From assembly GCA_019637815.1 (NCBI GenBank), contig JAHBUZ010000001.1, positions 1 through 64,000 on the forward strand: 64,000 nt of DNA, given 5' to 3'. Under the pieces are notes generated by a model. It saw only the letters and a program-made list of their open reading frames with translations, ran no database searches and was not told where the DNA came from. Below, piece after piece: positions 42,140-51,016 of the stretch. This DNA is from Chloroflexota bacterium. GTDB lineage: Bacteria; Chloroflexota; Limnocylindria; Limnocylindrales; CSP1-4. A program made the position numbers and the translations under genes. Within the stretch, counting starts at the first letter, position 1. Every line of letters begins with the position of its first letter.

Positions 42140-42850
42140 CTATGGCGACGTCGAGCCGGCCGGCAGCGGGCTGAAGGGCGGCGCACCGCTCGTCCCCGGC
42201 AGCGGGCTCGTCGGGGGTGGCACGACCGATGGGCCCGCACTGGGTGAGCCGCCAGGTGACTGGGCGGCATCCGGCGAGGCAGCGGCGGACGGAGCCGGTG
42301 ACGTCTCGTCAGGCGGCGCCGCTGGCACGACCACCACGACCTCGATCACGCTGCCGGTGTCACTCCTGAGGAACGTGGCCGTCCCGAAGTGGTCCGTCCC
42401 GTGTCGGCTCCTCAGGGCGATGCCACTGAACGTCGTCGCTGGATCCACATCGATGAGGTCGCCGCAGACGACGGCGCTCTCGGCATCGCTGCCTCCGGCC
42501 AGGAGGACGCGCTCGGACGTGACCTGCTCCTCCAGCGGCTGCTCCGACACGGTCCGCGCCACGTGGACGGCCGGACCGTCCGTGCCATGGCCGGTCGCCT
42601 CGGCGTCCTCGAGCTGGGCGATGGTCTCGCCTGGTGCCTCGCAGGAGCCGGCCGCGATCCACACGGGCAGGGCCACAGGAGGACCGGACGGATCCGGGGA
42701 CTGCGCTGCGACCATGGCCGCCATCGACAGGCACGCACCGAGGCCGACCACACCACCGAGCGCGGACCGCGCCCGATGGCCGGTGAGCGTCCCGGGGCGT
42801 CGTCCGGGAAACGGGTCCCTCTGTCCGTGGCTGGTTCGGTTCGCGGTCAT
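42140..42850 (-). CDS. Secreted protein with CHRD-like region and Pro/Ser-rich tail
   Basis: 236 aa, GGGGAG upstream of ATG 42850. A signal segment (LGGVVGLGACLSMAAMVAAQ) precedes a domain of about 120 residues with VVCGDLIDVD, GIALRSRHGTDHFGTATFLR and VIEVVVVV. The tail is Pro/Ser/Ala-rich. It is a diverged paralog of the next gene. Secretion is likely; function unknown. Confidence 0.6.
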   Translation of the reverse strand: MTANRTSHGQRDPFPGRRPGTLTGHRARSALGGVVGLGACLSMAAMVAAQSPDPSGPPVALPVWIAAGSCEAPGETIAQLEDAEATGHGTDGPAVHVARTVSEQPLEEQVTSERVLLAGGSDAESAVVCGDLIDVDPATTFSGIALRSRHGTDHFGTATFLRSDTGSVIEVVVVVPAAPPDETSPAPSAAASPDAAQSPGGSPSAGPSVVPPPTSPLPGTSGAPPFSPLPAGSTSP

Positions 42851-43010
42851 GGCGTCGCTCCCCTCGTGTCTCGCCCTCGCCGAACGGTCATGCGATCGAC
42901 CTTCCATGCCGATGCGTGCGACCCGTCGGGCGGGCCCGCTCACGACGGGAGAGGTCCTTCGCGTGCGCGATGGCGGGTCGACCGGCATGATCGACCCGCC
43001 ATCCATCCCG

Positions 43011-43655
43011 TCAGGGGGCGACTGACGCCGGCGGCATCAGCGAGCCCTCCGGGGGTGCTGGAGGCATCGGCGAACCCGCTGGCGGTGCCGACCCTTCGGG
43101 CGGTGCCGGACTGCCGGGTGCGGGCGGAGAGCCCGGGGCGGCGGACGCGGGCGGCATGGAACCACCCGGCGCTGCGGCCGGCCCGGTCAGCAGCACGACA
43201 TCGACGCGGGTGGTCCCGTCACCGTTGTCATGCAGCCACGCGACACCGTGGTGCCCCGAGCCATTCTGTTCAGCGAGCCCGATCGCCAGGTCGGCCGTGC
43301 CGAGCATGTTCCCGCCGATGTCGCCACAGGCGATATACACGTCCGCTGCCTCGGCCGACTCGTGGACGTTGATGGCGTGCTCGCCGGCCACGATGTCGGC
43401 GAGCGCGGCCTCCACGTTCGTGCTCGAGACCTCCACGGCGATGGCGCTCGAGACACCGACCATCTGGTCGCCGCCCGTCACGAGGTCGTTGAGCGGGAAC
43501 ACGACCTCGCCCGGTTCGGGACACAGCCCGACGTGGATGTGTGCGGGGTGGGGTGGATCGACCGCGGTCGGGGTCTGTGCCACGACTCCGCCGCCGAGCG
43601 CCGATGCAGCCAGGACGAAGGCCCCGGCCATCGCGATCCGTGTGGGACGTCTCAT
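43011..43655 (-). CDS. Secreted CHRD-like protein
   Basis: 214 aa with a cleavable signal (cut near VVAQ). The domain shows HPAHIHVGLC, VSSTNVEAALADIVAGEHAI, NVHESAEAADVYIACGDIGG and SGHHGVAWLHDNGDGTTRVD. The PAHIH and YIACGD elements are typical of CHRD-like secreted beta proteins. His-rich motifs could bind metal. It ends in a repetitive PPAG/APPEGS tail. Paralog of the 42140 gene, 160 bases apart on the same strand. Confidence 0.65.
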   Translation of the reverse strand: MRRPTRIAMAGAFVLAASALGGGVVAQTPTAVDPPHPAHIHVGLCPEPGEVVFPLNDLVTGGDQMVGVSSAIAVEVSSTNVEAALADIVAGEHAINVHESAEAADVYIACGDIGGNMLGTADLAIGLAEQNGSGHHGVAWLHDNGDGTTRVDVVLLTGPAAAPGGSMPPASAAPGSPPAPGSPAPPEGSAPPAGSPMPPAPPEGSLMPPASVAP

Positions 43656-43883
43656 CGCTACCTCCTGTCTCCTCGTCCCAGTCACGACCGACCGGTCGGT
43701 CGGCCTCCGCAGATACCCTGCACGCCACACGATCACAGGCGCGCCTTCCCGGAGTGACCGAGGGTTGCAGGCGGCTGACGGCCCGCGGCGGCCGACCCGT
43801 TCGACGCTCGTGCTACCGTGGTATCTCTGCCTCCGCGCGTCGCATCGGTGCCGGCGTCCCGGGTGGACGACCCAGGGGACCAC

Positions 43884-44339
43884 ATGCGATACAGACCGAC
43901 GGCCACCGGCAGGTATGGCCTGGCAAAGCGGTCCGGACCACCACCAGCACGTTTGGATGACCTGGAAGGGCGCCTCGGATCGGAGGTCACCACGATCCGC
44001 ACATCCCTTGGCGCGGACGAGGACATCACGGTGGTCATCGCCCAGTGTCGGCAGGCGGATGGGGAGGTCGCCCTGGTCGCCACACGGTCCGGCGTGCTCG
44101 TCCATCCGCTGGGCGACACCACGATCCCGGATCTGCCGGACGCCCGTGCGCGCTGGGCCACCGTGCGGGTCTCACCGGTGGTGGCGACACCGGAGGATGA
44201 CGTCCCCAGCTGCTGGTGCGAGGTGCGCGTCGGGGATGATCCCTACCTCGTCACCGGCTCCGGCGCGGATGGCTGCGCTGCCGTCGAGGCATTCCACGAT
44301 GAGGTGGTCCGCCGCGGCACGCCGTGGCACGCCCCCTGA
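43884..44339 (+). CDS. Hypothetical protein
   Basis: 151 aa; ATG 43884 is chosen for AGGGGA upstream. Beta-rich segments EDITVVIAQCRQADGEVALV, ATRSGVLVHPLGD and CWCEVRVGDDPYLVTGS suggest a PH-like or single-domain sandwich. No family recognised. It closes the small-protein island. Confidence 0.45.
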   Translation: MRYRPTATGRYGLAKRSGPPPARLDDLEGRLGSEVTTIRTSLGADEDITVVIAQCRQADGEVALVATRSGVLVHPLGDTTIPDLPDARARWATVRVSPVVATPEDDVPSCWCEVRVGDDPYLVTGSGADGCAAVEAFHDEVVRRGTPWHAP

Positions 44340-44404
44340 CCCAGCACGGAGCGGCTCACCTCGCGACGCTGACGGGAGCCGTCTCCACGCGGACCGCACG
44401 GCCG

Positions 44405-45118
44405 TCAGGCAGCGTCCGATGACCACCCTGCGAGCTCCAGGGCCCGACCTAGGACGTCATCCAGCATCGCCGGCGTCAGCCGCCCGGTGAACGTGTTCTG
44501 CTGGCTCGGGTGGAAGCTGCCGATGAGCCGCCACGGCCCGACCTCCGCCTCCGCCCCGTGACCGAATCGGGGTCGCGGCGTGGCCACCCAGCCGAGCGCC
44601 GCGAGCGCACGCAGCGCGCCATCCCAGCCCCAGGCGCCAAGACACACGATGGTCCTCGCGTGCTCCAGCAGCCGGAGCTCGTCGACGAGGTACGGCAGGC
44701 AGCGGTCGCGCTCCTCGGGGGTCGGCTTGTTGTCGGGGGGTGCGCACCGGTTGATCGCCCCGATGTAGACGCCCTGCAATCGGAGCCCATCGGTCGCGTC
44801 CCGCGCCTCGGGCTGGTTCGCGAGACCGGCGCGATGGAGCGCCGCGAACAGGAAGTCGCCTGACCGGTCCCCGGTGAACATACGCCCGGTGCGGTTCGCG
44901 CCATGGGCCGCGGGCGCCAGACCGACGAGCACGATGCGGGCCCCCGGGTCGCCCAGTCCGGGCACGGCCCGTCCCCAGTACGCTTGGTCCGCGAACCGGG
45001 CCACCCGCTCCTCGGCCACGTGCTCCCGCCAGGCAACGAGCCTGGGACACGCGCGACACGCCGTCACGCGCGCGACGAGATCCGGGAAGCCGCCTCGCGG
45101 TGGGTGACCGGCGCTCAT
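44405..45118 (-). CDS. udgB: Type 5 uracil-DNA glycosylase (UdgB-like)
   Basis: 237 aa, ATG overlapping the TGA of the upstream GH13 gene. Family 4/5 features are the Fe-S cysteines starting at CRACPRL, motif [32 protein letters not shown], and the His loop [20 protein letters not shown] without the catalytic Asp/Glu of other classes marks class 5. It removes uracil and deaminated purines from DNA. Coupling with an amylase is probably chance packing. Confidence 0.9.
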   Translation of the reverse strand: MSAGHPPRGGFPDLVARVTACRACPRLVAWREHVAEERVARFADQAYWGRAVPGLGDPGARIVLVGLAPAAHGANRTGRMFTGDRSGDFLFAALHRAGLANQPEARDATDGLRLQGVYIGAINRCAPPDNKPTPEERDRCLPYLVDELRLLEHARTIVCLGAWGWDGALRALAALGWVATPRPRFGHGAEAEVGPWRLIGSFHPSQQNTFTGRLTPAMLDDVLGRALELAGWSSDAA

Positions 45119-48100
45119 GCCGGTGTCGGGGTCGTGCCTCGTTCGCGGATCCGGAACCCGTCATCCCGCACCCGATCGAGGATGCGTGCCACGTCCTCGA
45201 ACGTGCTGCCGGCGCGCAGGACGGCATCACGTGCCGCGAGCGCCTCCAGCAACGGTGCGAGCGCCTCCTGGACGACGTAGACCTCACCCTGCCATTCGTT
45301 GCGGCCGCTCGCCACGGCGACGGCGGGGATCTCGAGCCACGCGGCCAGCTCATCGCTCGAGGCATCGAGACGCGCCGAGGTGCCGGCCGGGCTCGCCACC
45401 AGCGCGCGGACGATGAGCGCCACGCGGTCCGCGACCTCCCCGTCGAGCCCCAGCTCGCGGGCGGTGCGTGCGATGGCACCACCCGCACCCCATGCATCGA
45501 ACACGCCCACCGACGCCTCGGGGGTGGAGGCCTGGACCAGATCACCCAGGCCGGCAGCGACCGACCAACCGACCAGCACGGCCCAGCGCTCGCGGTGACG
45601 ACCCAGCCAGGTGCCGACGCCCTGGGCGACGGTCAGCTCGATCGGCTCCGACGACCCGGCCGTGGTCGCCGCGCCACGTCCGCTGGGGCGGGACCGCGCG
45701 GCACGGGACACGGCCACGAGCGTCCGGAACCGATCCGTGATCCGATCGTGCACGGTCGACAGCGACGCTCCACGACCGGCGGTGGCGCCGACCGCCTGCG
45801 CCACGGTACCCAGCGGTCCGACCAGCCCGTCCGCCGCCTGTGCCACGAGGGTGTCCGCCGCAGCATCGCCGCGAGCCATCGCGGCACCGGCCACATCCCG
45901 GATGGTGTCCGCGCGGAACAGGCCGTCCACCGCGAGTCGCGTCGGCTCCAGCAGCTGCTCACGCAGTGCCGCGCGCAGGTCCGGCACGCCCTCGAGACCG
46001 ATCCGCCAGGCCAGTCGCGCCCAGTCACCGGCCGCATCGTCGTACACGACCTCGGGGTCCAGGAACACGTGGCACTGATAGGCCCGCAGGTCCAGCTCCA
46101 GACCCTGCGTGTGCAGGTCACGGCCGTTCCGGAGATGCTCGAGGCCGGTCCGGGCATCCCGCAGGATCACCCACGCCGACGGGTCACCGGGCACCCCGAG
46201 CGCGTCACCGACACCCGTGACCCGCACCCGCCCCTCGGCATACCGATTGCGATAGACCACTAACGACCGTGCCCCGAACCGTTCGTTCGTGTAGGCAAAG
46301 ACATCCTCATCCACGCTGGCGTCACCACGCAGCGCATCCAGCAGCCGGAATCCGTCCGCGCCCGCGAACCGCCATCGCTCCCGGAGCAGCGGGAAGATGA
46401 CCGCCTCGTGGCGCGCCACGAGGCCGGCGTCCGGCACCTCCTGGAGCATCGCTCGACGGAACTCCATGCCGTACTTCTCGCCGAAACCCTCCACCTGGCC
46501 ATGACCGAACATGGGCAGCCCGGGCAGCGTGGCGAGCATCGTGGCCACACCCAGGTACTTGTCCCCGGCGCCGAACTGGTCGACCGCGGTCCGCTCGTCG
46601 GGGTTGTTCATGAAGTTGACGTAGCGACCCAGGATCCGGGCATCGAAGCCGACGGTCTCGCGGATGACGCTCCGGTACCCCGCGTTGTCCTCGTCGCGGA
46701 GCATGTGCATGAAGGCGCTGTTGTAGACCCGGTGCATGCCCAGGGTCCGCACGAAGTAGCCCTCGAGCAGCCAGAACGCCTCCGCGAGCAGGAGCGTGTC
46801 CGGTGCCTCCGCCGCGACCCGGTCGACGACCTCGCGCCAGAACTCGCCGGGCATCAGCGCATCCAGCTGTGCCTGGGTGAGCGCGGATTCGGCACGCGAC
46901 GGGATCGCGCCACCGCCGCCCGGCAGCGGGTACCAGAGGCGCTGGACGTGCTTCCTCGCGAGCACCATCGCGGCGTCGAAGCGGATGACCGGGAAGCGCC
47001 GTGCGACATCGAGGATGGTCCGGATGACCTGCTCCCGGACCTCCGCCCGGAGGAAATCGAGCTGCGCCGTGTCGTTCCAGGGGATGCTCGTGCCGTCGTT
47101 GCCGTGGTAGATGTAGCGGGTCGCGCCACTCCAGCGGTCGACGCGCTTGAACACCACCGCGGCATCGCTGTCGTCGAGGTAGTGGTCCTCGAGATAGATG
47201 CCCACCCGCTCGTCCGAGGACAGGTTGTCGCCGGTCCAGGAGTACGAGGGATACGGCGGGTCATCACGACCGATGAACCAGTCAGGATGATCCATGACCC
47301 ACCGCGAGTCGATGCCCATGTGGTTGGGCACCATGTCCGAGGCGAGCCGGATGCCCCGGGCCCACGCGCGGTCCCGAAGGTCCTGCCACGCGGCGTCACC
47401 ACCGAGGTCATCGGCGATGCGGTAGTCCATGAGCGAGTACGCGGATGCGACCGCCTCCGGGTTGCCCCGCAGCTGCTTGATGCGCTGCGAGGCATGGCTG
47501 CGCTCCCACAGCCCGATGAGCCAGAGCCCGGTGAAGCCCCAGCTCCGGAGACGGTCGAGCTCCTCATCCGGGATGGCGTCGAGCGTCCGGATGGGTCGAC
47601 CGTACGCCCGGGACAGCTGGTCGAGCCAGACATAGGAGCTCTTGGCCATGAGCACGAGGTCGGGCATCCAGTCGCGGTCCGGGCTGAACGATTCCGGCTC
47701 GTCACCGCCCGCGCTGAACCCGTGCAGCGCCGCCGGCTGGACGTCCCCGCCACCGCCCGCGTGGCGCTCCCACGCGCGTCGCGCCGCGACCTCTTCCTCC
47801 GCCAGCACGTCCACGACGCGGGTGAGGAGGACCCGCACGTCGTCATCCACCACGTCCGGCCAGTGGTCGGCGATCCAGTGCAGCTGTGCGGTCAGTGACT
47901 CGGGCACCTGGCGGGCGGGTTCGAGGAGTCGCTCCACGAGATCCTCGCCCCCGGTCGCGTCGGCATCCTCGGCGCTCCGGGCCCGCAACAGCTCGATGAC
48001 CCGGTGGTAGCCGGAGCCCTCGACCAGGGGCGTCTCGTCGAACAACTCCCCGTAGCGCATGAATGCGGGATTGCGATTGGCGACCCACAGGAGCAACAAC

Positions 48101-48480
48101 TCCTCGGTCGAGAGCACTCGATTGTCCTGCGTTGCTGTACGGTCCCGCAGGAACGTGACCGGCGGCACGTCCTCGAGGTACACGGGCGCCGAGGGGAAGG
48201 CGGCCTCGAACGCCGCCACGTCCGGGTCGTGGGTCGTGCCGGGCATGTCCACGACGCGCGCGGCACGGTCGATGGCGCGGTGCTGGAGCTCGTGGATGAG
48301 CGCCATGGCCGCGACGTCCCCACCCGTGACCGGGCGCTCCGGACGCGCACCGCCACCCTCGGCGATGCGCCACGCGGCAAGCCGGGCGGCGGCGAGGTCG
48401 GAGGCGGTGGAGCGGTCGCCGAAAGTGCCCTCGCCAAGGTGGTAGCGGTCGCGGGCGTCGCGAGCGATCCGGAACTCCAT
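45115..48480 (-). CDS. Large GH13 alpha-amylase-like protein with extra N- and C-terminal domains
   Basis: 1121 aa from ATG 48480. Residues 1-270 are a helical N-terminal domain ([19 protein letters not shown]). The GH13 barrel spans about 290-720: region I DMVPNH near 382, region [10 protein letters not shown] near 500 (nucleophile Asp), region III LLAEAFW near 560 (acid Glu), and region IV FMNNPDE near 624. In region IV the Asp is kept but the usual His before it is Pro. About 300 residues after 800 form an Ala-rich helical extension of unknown type. GH13 enzymes act on alpha-glucans. No signal peptide is seen, so it is cytoplasmic, perhaps for glycogen or maltosaccharides. Confidence 0.82.
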   Translation of the reverse strand: MEFRIARDARDRYHLGEGTFGDRSTASDLAAARLAAWRIAEGGGARPERPVTGGDVAAMALIHELQHRAIDRAARVVDMPGTTHDPDVAAFEAAFPSAPVYLEDVPPVTFLRDRTATQDNRVLSTEELLLLWVANRNPAFMRYGELFDETPLVEGSGYHRVIELLRARSAEDADATGGEDLVERLLEPARQVPESLTAQLHWIADHWPDVVDDDVRVLLTRVVDVLAEEEVAARRAWERHAGGGGDVQPAALHGFSAGGDEPESFSPDRDWMPDLVLMAKSSYVWLDQLSRAYGRPIRTLDAIPDEELDRLRSWGFTGLWLIGLWERSHASQRIKQLRGNPEAVASAYSLMDYRIADDLGGDAAWQDLRDRAWARGIRLASDMVPNHMGIDSRWVMDHPDWFIGRDDPPYPSYSWTGDNLSSDERVGIYLEDHYLDDSDAAVVFKRVDRWSGATRYIYHGNDGTSIPWNDTAQLDFLRAEVREQVIRTILDVARRFPVIRFDAAMVLARKHVQRLWYPLPGGGGAIPSRAESALTQAQLDALMPGEFWREVVDRVAAEAPDTLLLAEAFWLLEGYFVRTLGMHRVYNSAFMHMLRDEDNAGYRSVIRETVGFDARILGRYVNFMNNPDERTAVDQFGAGDKYLGVATMLATLPGLPMFGHGQVEGFGEKYGMEFRRAMLQEVPDAGLVARHEAVIFPLLRERWRFAGADGFRLLDALRGDASVDEDVFAYTNERFGARSLVVYRNRYAEGRVRVTGVGDALGVPGDPSAWVILRDARTGLEHLRNGRDLHTQGLELDLRAYQCHVFLDPEVVYDDAAGDWARLAWRIGLEGVPDLRAALREQLLEPTRLAVDGLFRADTIRDVAGAAMARGDAAADTLVAQAADGLVGPLGTVAQAVGATAGRGASLSTVHDRITDRFRTLVAVSRAARSRPSGRGAATTAGSSEPIELTVAQGVGTWLGRHRERWAVLVGWSVAAGLGDLVQASTPEASVGVFDAWGAGGAIARTARELGLDGEVADRVALIVRALVASPAGTSARLDASSDELAAWLEIPAVAVASGRNEWQGEVYVVQEALAPLLEALAARDAVLRAGSTFEDVARILDRVRDDGFRIRERGTTPTPA

Positions 48481-48578
48481 CGGCACCACGATACCCCGCC
48501 ACGGACCCGGTCGGTCACCGCGGTGGAGGGCGGGTGCGGTAGGCTGTCCCCCGGGACCGGTCAGGGAGGACGACGCAT

Positions 48579-49526
48579 ATGCCACGCCACTGGAGCCGAC
48601 GCTGGCTGGTCATGACCGCGCTCGCGATGGCGTGCGTGGTGATGCTGCCGGGCACGGGCGCCGCGGGATCCCCGGACCTGCTGCCGGACCTGCGCATGGC
48701 GAAGCCACGCGATGTCCAGCTCGTGCGCTACACGGGCGGCGTGTTCGCGGGACGCACGCTCCTCCGCTTCACGACCATCGTCACCAACGAGGGTGCGGGG
48801 CCCCTCGAGCTCCGTGGCACGCGCGAGTGCAGCAGCCTCACCAAGTGCCCGCGCATGACGGTGCGCCAGCGCATCCAGCGGGCGGACGGGACCTGGCGCC
48901 GGGTCGATACGACGGCGCGGATGCGCTACGACGTGGGCGATGGCCACAAGCACTGGCACTCGATCGGCTTCGAGGAGTACCGCCTGTGGCCCATCGGCAC
49001 CACCGACCCGGAGCCGATCGCGGGCGCCAAGTACGGGTTCTGCTTCTTCGACGGCGGGCGCTGGAAGACGTCCGCCAAGCGGACCCGCAAGTACCTCGAG
49101 AGTGGCTGTGGGACCACGACGAGCCTCACCACGAAGATGGGCCTCCAGGCCGGCTGGTCGGACACCTATCCCTGGAACTTCGCGGGCCAGTACGTCGACG
49201 TCACCAAGGTGCCCAAGGGCGAGTACCTGATGTGCGTGACCGCGGACCCCAAGAAGAAGTACCGCCAGTCGGACAAGACCAACGACGAGGCGTGGGTCCA
49301 CCTGCGCATCAAGGCGTCCTCCGTGGTCATCATCAACACCGGGCGGTCATCCTGCGAGAAGCGGCGGCAGCGACTCGAACGACCCGTCGCCACGACCGCG
49401 GTCAGCGCCACGGCTGCGCTCGTGGCCCCGGGTCGTGCGACCCAGGCCGAGGAGGGCACGGAAGTGGCGCTCCGGACGGTCTCCGGGGTGACGCCGGGCT
49501 TCCTGTGTCCACTGCCCGGAGCGTGA
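48579..49526 (+). CDS. Secreted lysyl-oxidase-like protein
   Basis: 315 aa with a signal peptide (cut near GAAG). The lysyl oxidase copper region appears as YDVGDGHKHWHSIGFEEYRL near residues 117-136, with FTTIVTNEGAGPLELRGTR before it and YPWNFAGQYVDVTKVPKGEY and LMCVTADP after it. Lysyl oxidases are copper amine oxidases with a lysine-tyrosylquinone cofactor that oxidise peptidyl lysine. Bacterial homologs are less studied. The His pattern (HKHWH) is shorter than the animal WxWHxCHxH motif. An Ala/Val-rich C-terminal tail ends in a Cys. Confidence 0.75.
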   Translation: MPRHWSRRWLVMTALAMACVVMLPGTGAAGSPDLLPDLRMAKPRDVQLVRYTGGVFAGRTLLRFTTIVTNEGAGPLELRGTRECSSLTKCPRMTVRQRIQRADGTWRRVDTTARMRYDVGDGHKHWHSIGFEEYRLWPIGTTDPEPIAGAKYGFCFFDGGRWKTSAKRTRKYLESGCGTTTSLTTKMGLQAGWSDTYPWNFAGQYVDVTKVPKGEYLMCVTADPKKKYRQSDKTNDEAWVHLRIKASSVVIINTGRSSCEKRRQRLERPVATTAVSATAALVAPGRATQAEEGTEVALRTVSGVTPGFLCPLPGA

Positions 49527-49538
49527 CCGGACCGCCGT

Positions 49539-49844
49539 TCAGTCCCCTGGGTGGCTGCCGCTCCTGATCCGGAAGCCCGAGGGCTCGCCACGTGCGGGTC
49601 CGAGGTGATGCTCCACGAGGTCCACGCGACCGGCGGGCGGCCCGTCGTGGAGCGCCGCGAGCAGGGCGTCGAGCGCCGCGCGGTCACCCTCGGCGACCAC
49701 CTCCACGGAGCGATCCGGACGATTGGCGACCCAGCCGGCGAGGCCGAGCCGCTCGGCGGTGCGCTGGACGAACCAGCGGAACCCGACGCCCTGGACGCGT
49801 CCCCGGACCGTCGCCTCGAGACGCTGTCGAGGGGCTGGCGTCAT
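49539..49844 (-). CDS. acyP: Acylphosphatase
   Basis: 101 aa; ATG 49844 overlaps the holB stop (ATGA). The catalytic phosphate-binding loop VQGVGFRWFVQ holds the active Arg, and WVANRPDRSVEVVAEG holds the active Asn. It hydrolyses acyl phosphates. Third gene of the NYN-holB-acyP unit. Confidence 0.9.
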   Translation of the reverse strand: MTPAPRQRLEATVRGRVQGVGFRWFVQRTAERLGLAGWVANRPDRSVEVVAEGDRAALDALLAALHDGPPAGRVDLVEHHLGPARGEPSGFRIRSGSHPGD

Positions 49845-51016
49845 GTGCGGGTCCCGGGCGCCGGGCGTGGCCACGCGAGCAGCAGACCGTCCAGCAGCAG
49901 CTCGGGGCTGGCGTAGGCCTCGAGCGCGGCCGTGCTGCCATCGAGGCGGTCCAGGAAGCTGGTGAGCGCCGGGAGCGGCATCCCTGCGGCCGCGTCGAGC
50001 TCCTCCAGGAGGTCGACGCCACGCACCGCGGCGCGTGCATCGCCCACCCGCATCCCGACATCACGCGCCACGTCCCGCCAGATGGCGAGCACGCGACGGG
50101 CGGCGCGTCGGCGCTCGGCCGGCTCGGGACGTCGCGAGGGACGCGCGGATGTCGCCTTCGGCGCCCGGGTGGTGCTGCTGCGGCGGGTCGGCGGCGCGGG
50201 ATCCACCGGGGCCTCCGCCGGTGCCGCGAGGGCCTCCTCGAGGGCGGCACCGTCGATCATGAGCGTGGCCGACGCCTCGAGACGCGTCCGACGATCCGCA
50301 CCGACGAGGTCCACGAGCTGCCGGGCGATGCGGTCCCGGATGAGCAGCGCGTCCGGGCTGCGGGCGAGCGCGAGCGCCACACCCGGTGCCCCGTCCGCGG
50401 CCGCCGCAACGGCACGTGCCCGGACCGCGTCGAGCGCCGTGTGTGCCACGACGAGCGCCGCGATCTCCGCGGTCGGCACGGGACCCAGGCGGGCGCGTGC
50501 CGACCGGCTCGCGACCGTGGGCAGGATCGTCGCCGGGTCATCCGCACAGAGCACGATGCAGGCAGCGCCGACGGGCTCCTCGAGCGTCTTGAGGAGGGCG
50601 TTCTGGGCATCGGGGTTCAGGCGGTCCGCCGACTCGATGATGGCGACACGGACCGGCGCCTCCATGGGCAGCAGCGCCAGCTCGCCGATGAGCGCCTGGA
50701 CCTGGGGCAGGCGGATCTGCTCGCCGGCACCCTCCGGCGTGATGCGATGCACGTCCGGATGGTTGCCGTGGGCGACCTTGCGACAGCCGGCACAGCTCCG
50801 GCAGGGCCGAGTGGCGGGATCGATCGCCGTGCAGGCGAGCCCGGCCGCGAGGTCGAGCGCGAGGGTCGTCTTGCCGACGCCCCGGGGTCCGACCAGCAGC
50901 AGGGCATGGGGCGGGCGACCGCTGTCGATGGCTCGACGCACGGCCGCCCGGGCGAGTGGATGGCCGCGGGTCAGCAGCCACCCACCCCGATGATCCGGTT
51001 CGGGGTCAGGCGTCAC
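49841..51016 (-). CDS. holB: DNA polymerase III delta' subunit
   Basis: 391 aa, GTG start overlapping the NYN gene by 11 bases. It is a clamp-loader AAA+ protein: GPRGVGKTTLALDLA, zinc module CRSCAGCRKVAHGNHPD, ADRLNPDAQNALLKTLEEP and SRSARARLGPV. A Pro/Arg-rich insert lies near 270-300, before the C-terminal collar domain. It helps load the sliding clamp in replication. Confidence 0.92.
   Translation of the reverse strand: MTPDPEPDHRGGWLLTRGHPLARAAVRRAIDSGRPPHALLLVGPRGVGKTTLALDLAAGLACTAIDPATRPCRSCAGCRKVAHGNHPDVHRITPEGAGEQIRLPQVQALIGELALLPMEAPVRVAIIESADRLNPDAQNALLKTLEEPVGAACIVLCADDPATILPTVASRSARARLGPVPTAEIAALVVAHTALDAVRARAVAAAADGAPGVALALARSPDALLIRDRIARQLVDLVGADRRTRLEASATLMIDGAALEEALAAPAEAPVDPAPPTRRSSTTRAPKATSARPSRRPEPAERRRAARRVLAIWRDVARDVGMRVGDARAAVRGVDLLEELDAAAGMPLPALTSFLDRLDGSTAALEAYASPELLLDGLLLAWPRPAPGTRT

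Noticed and set aside
44405..48480. A functional DNA-repair/starch metabolism operon
   Set aside because: The ATGA overlap between the GH13 and UDG genes is real, but no shared pathway is known; overlaps are common throughout this compact DNA.
45119..49950. Several long plus-strand open frames opposite the GH13 and holB genes
   Set aside because: They are antisense shadows: Arg/His/Gly/Pro-rich translations with no domain, no ribosome site, and a strong protein on the other strand.
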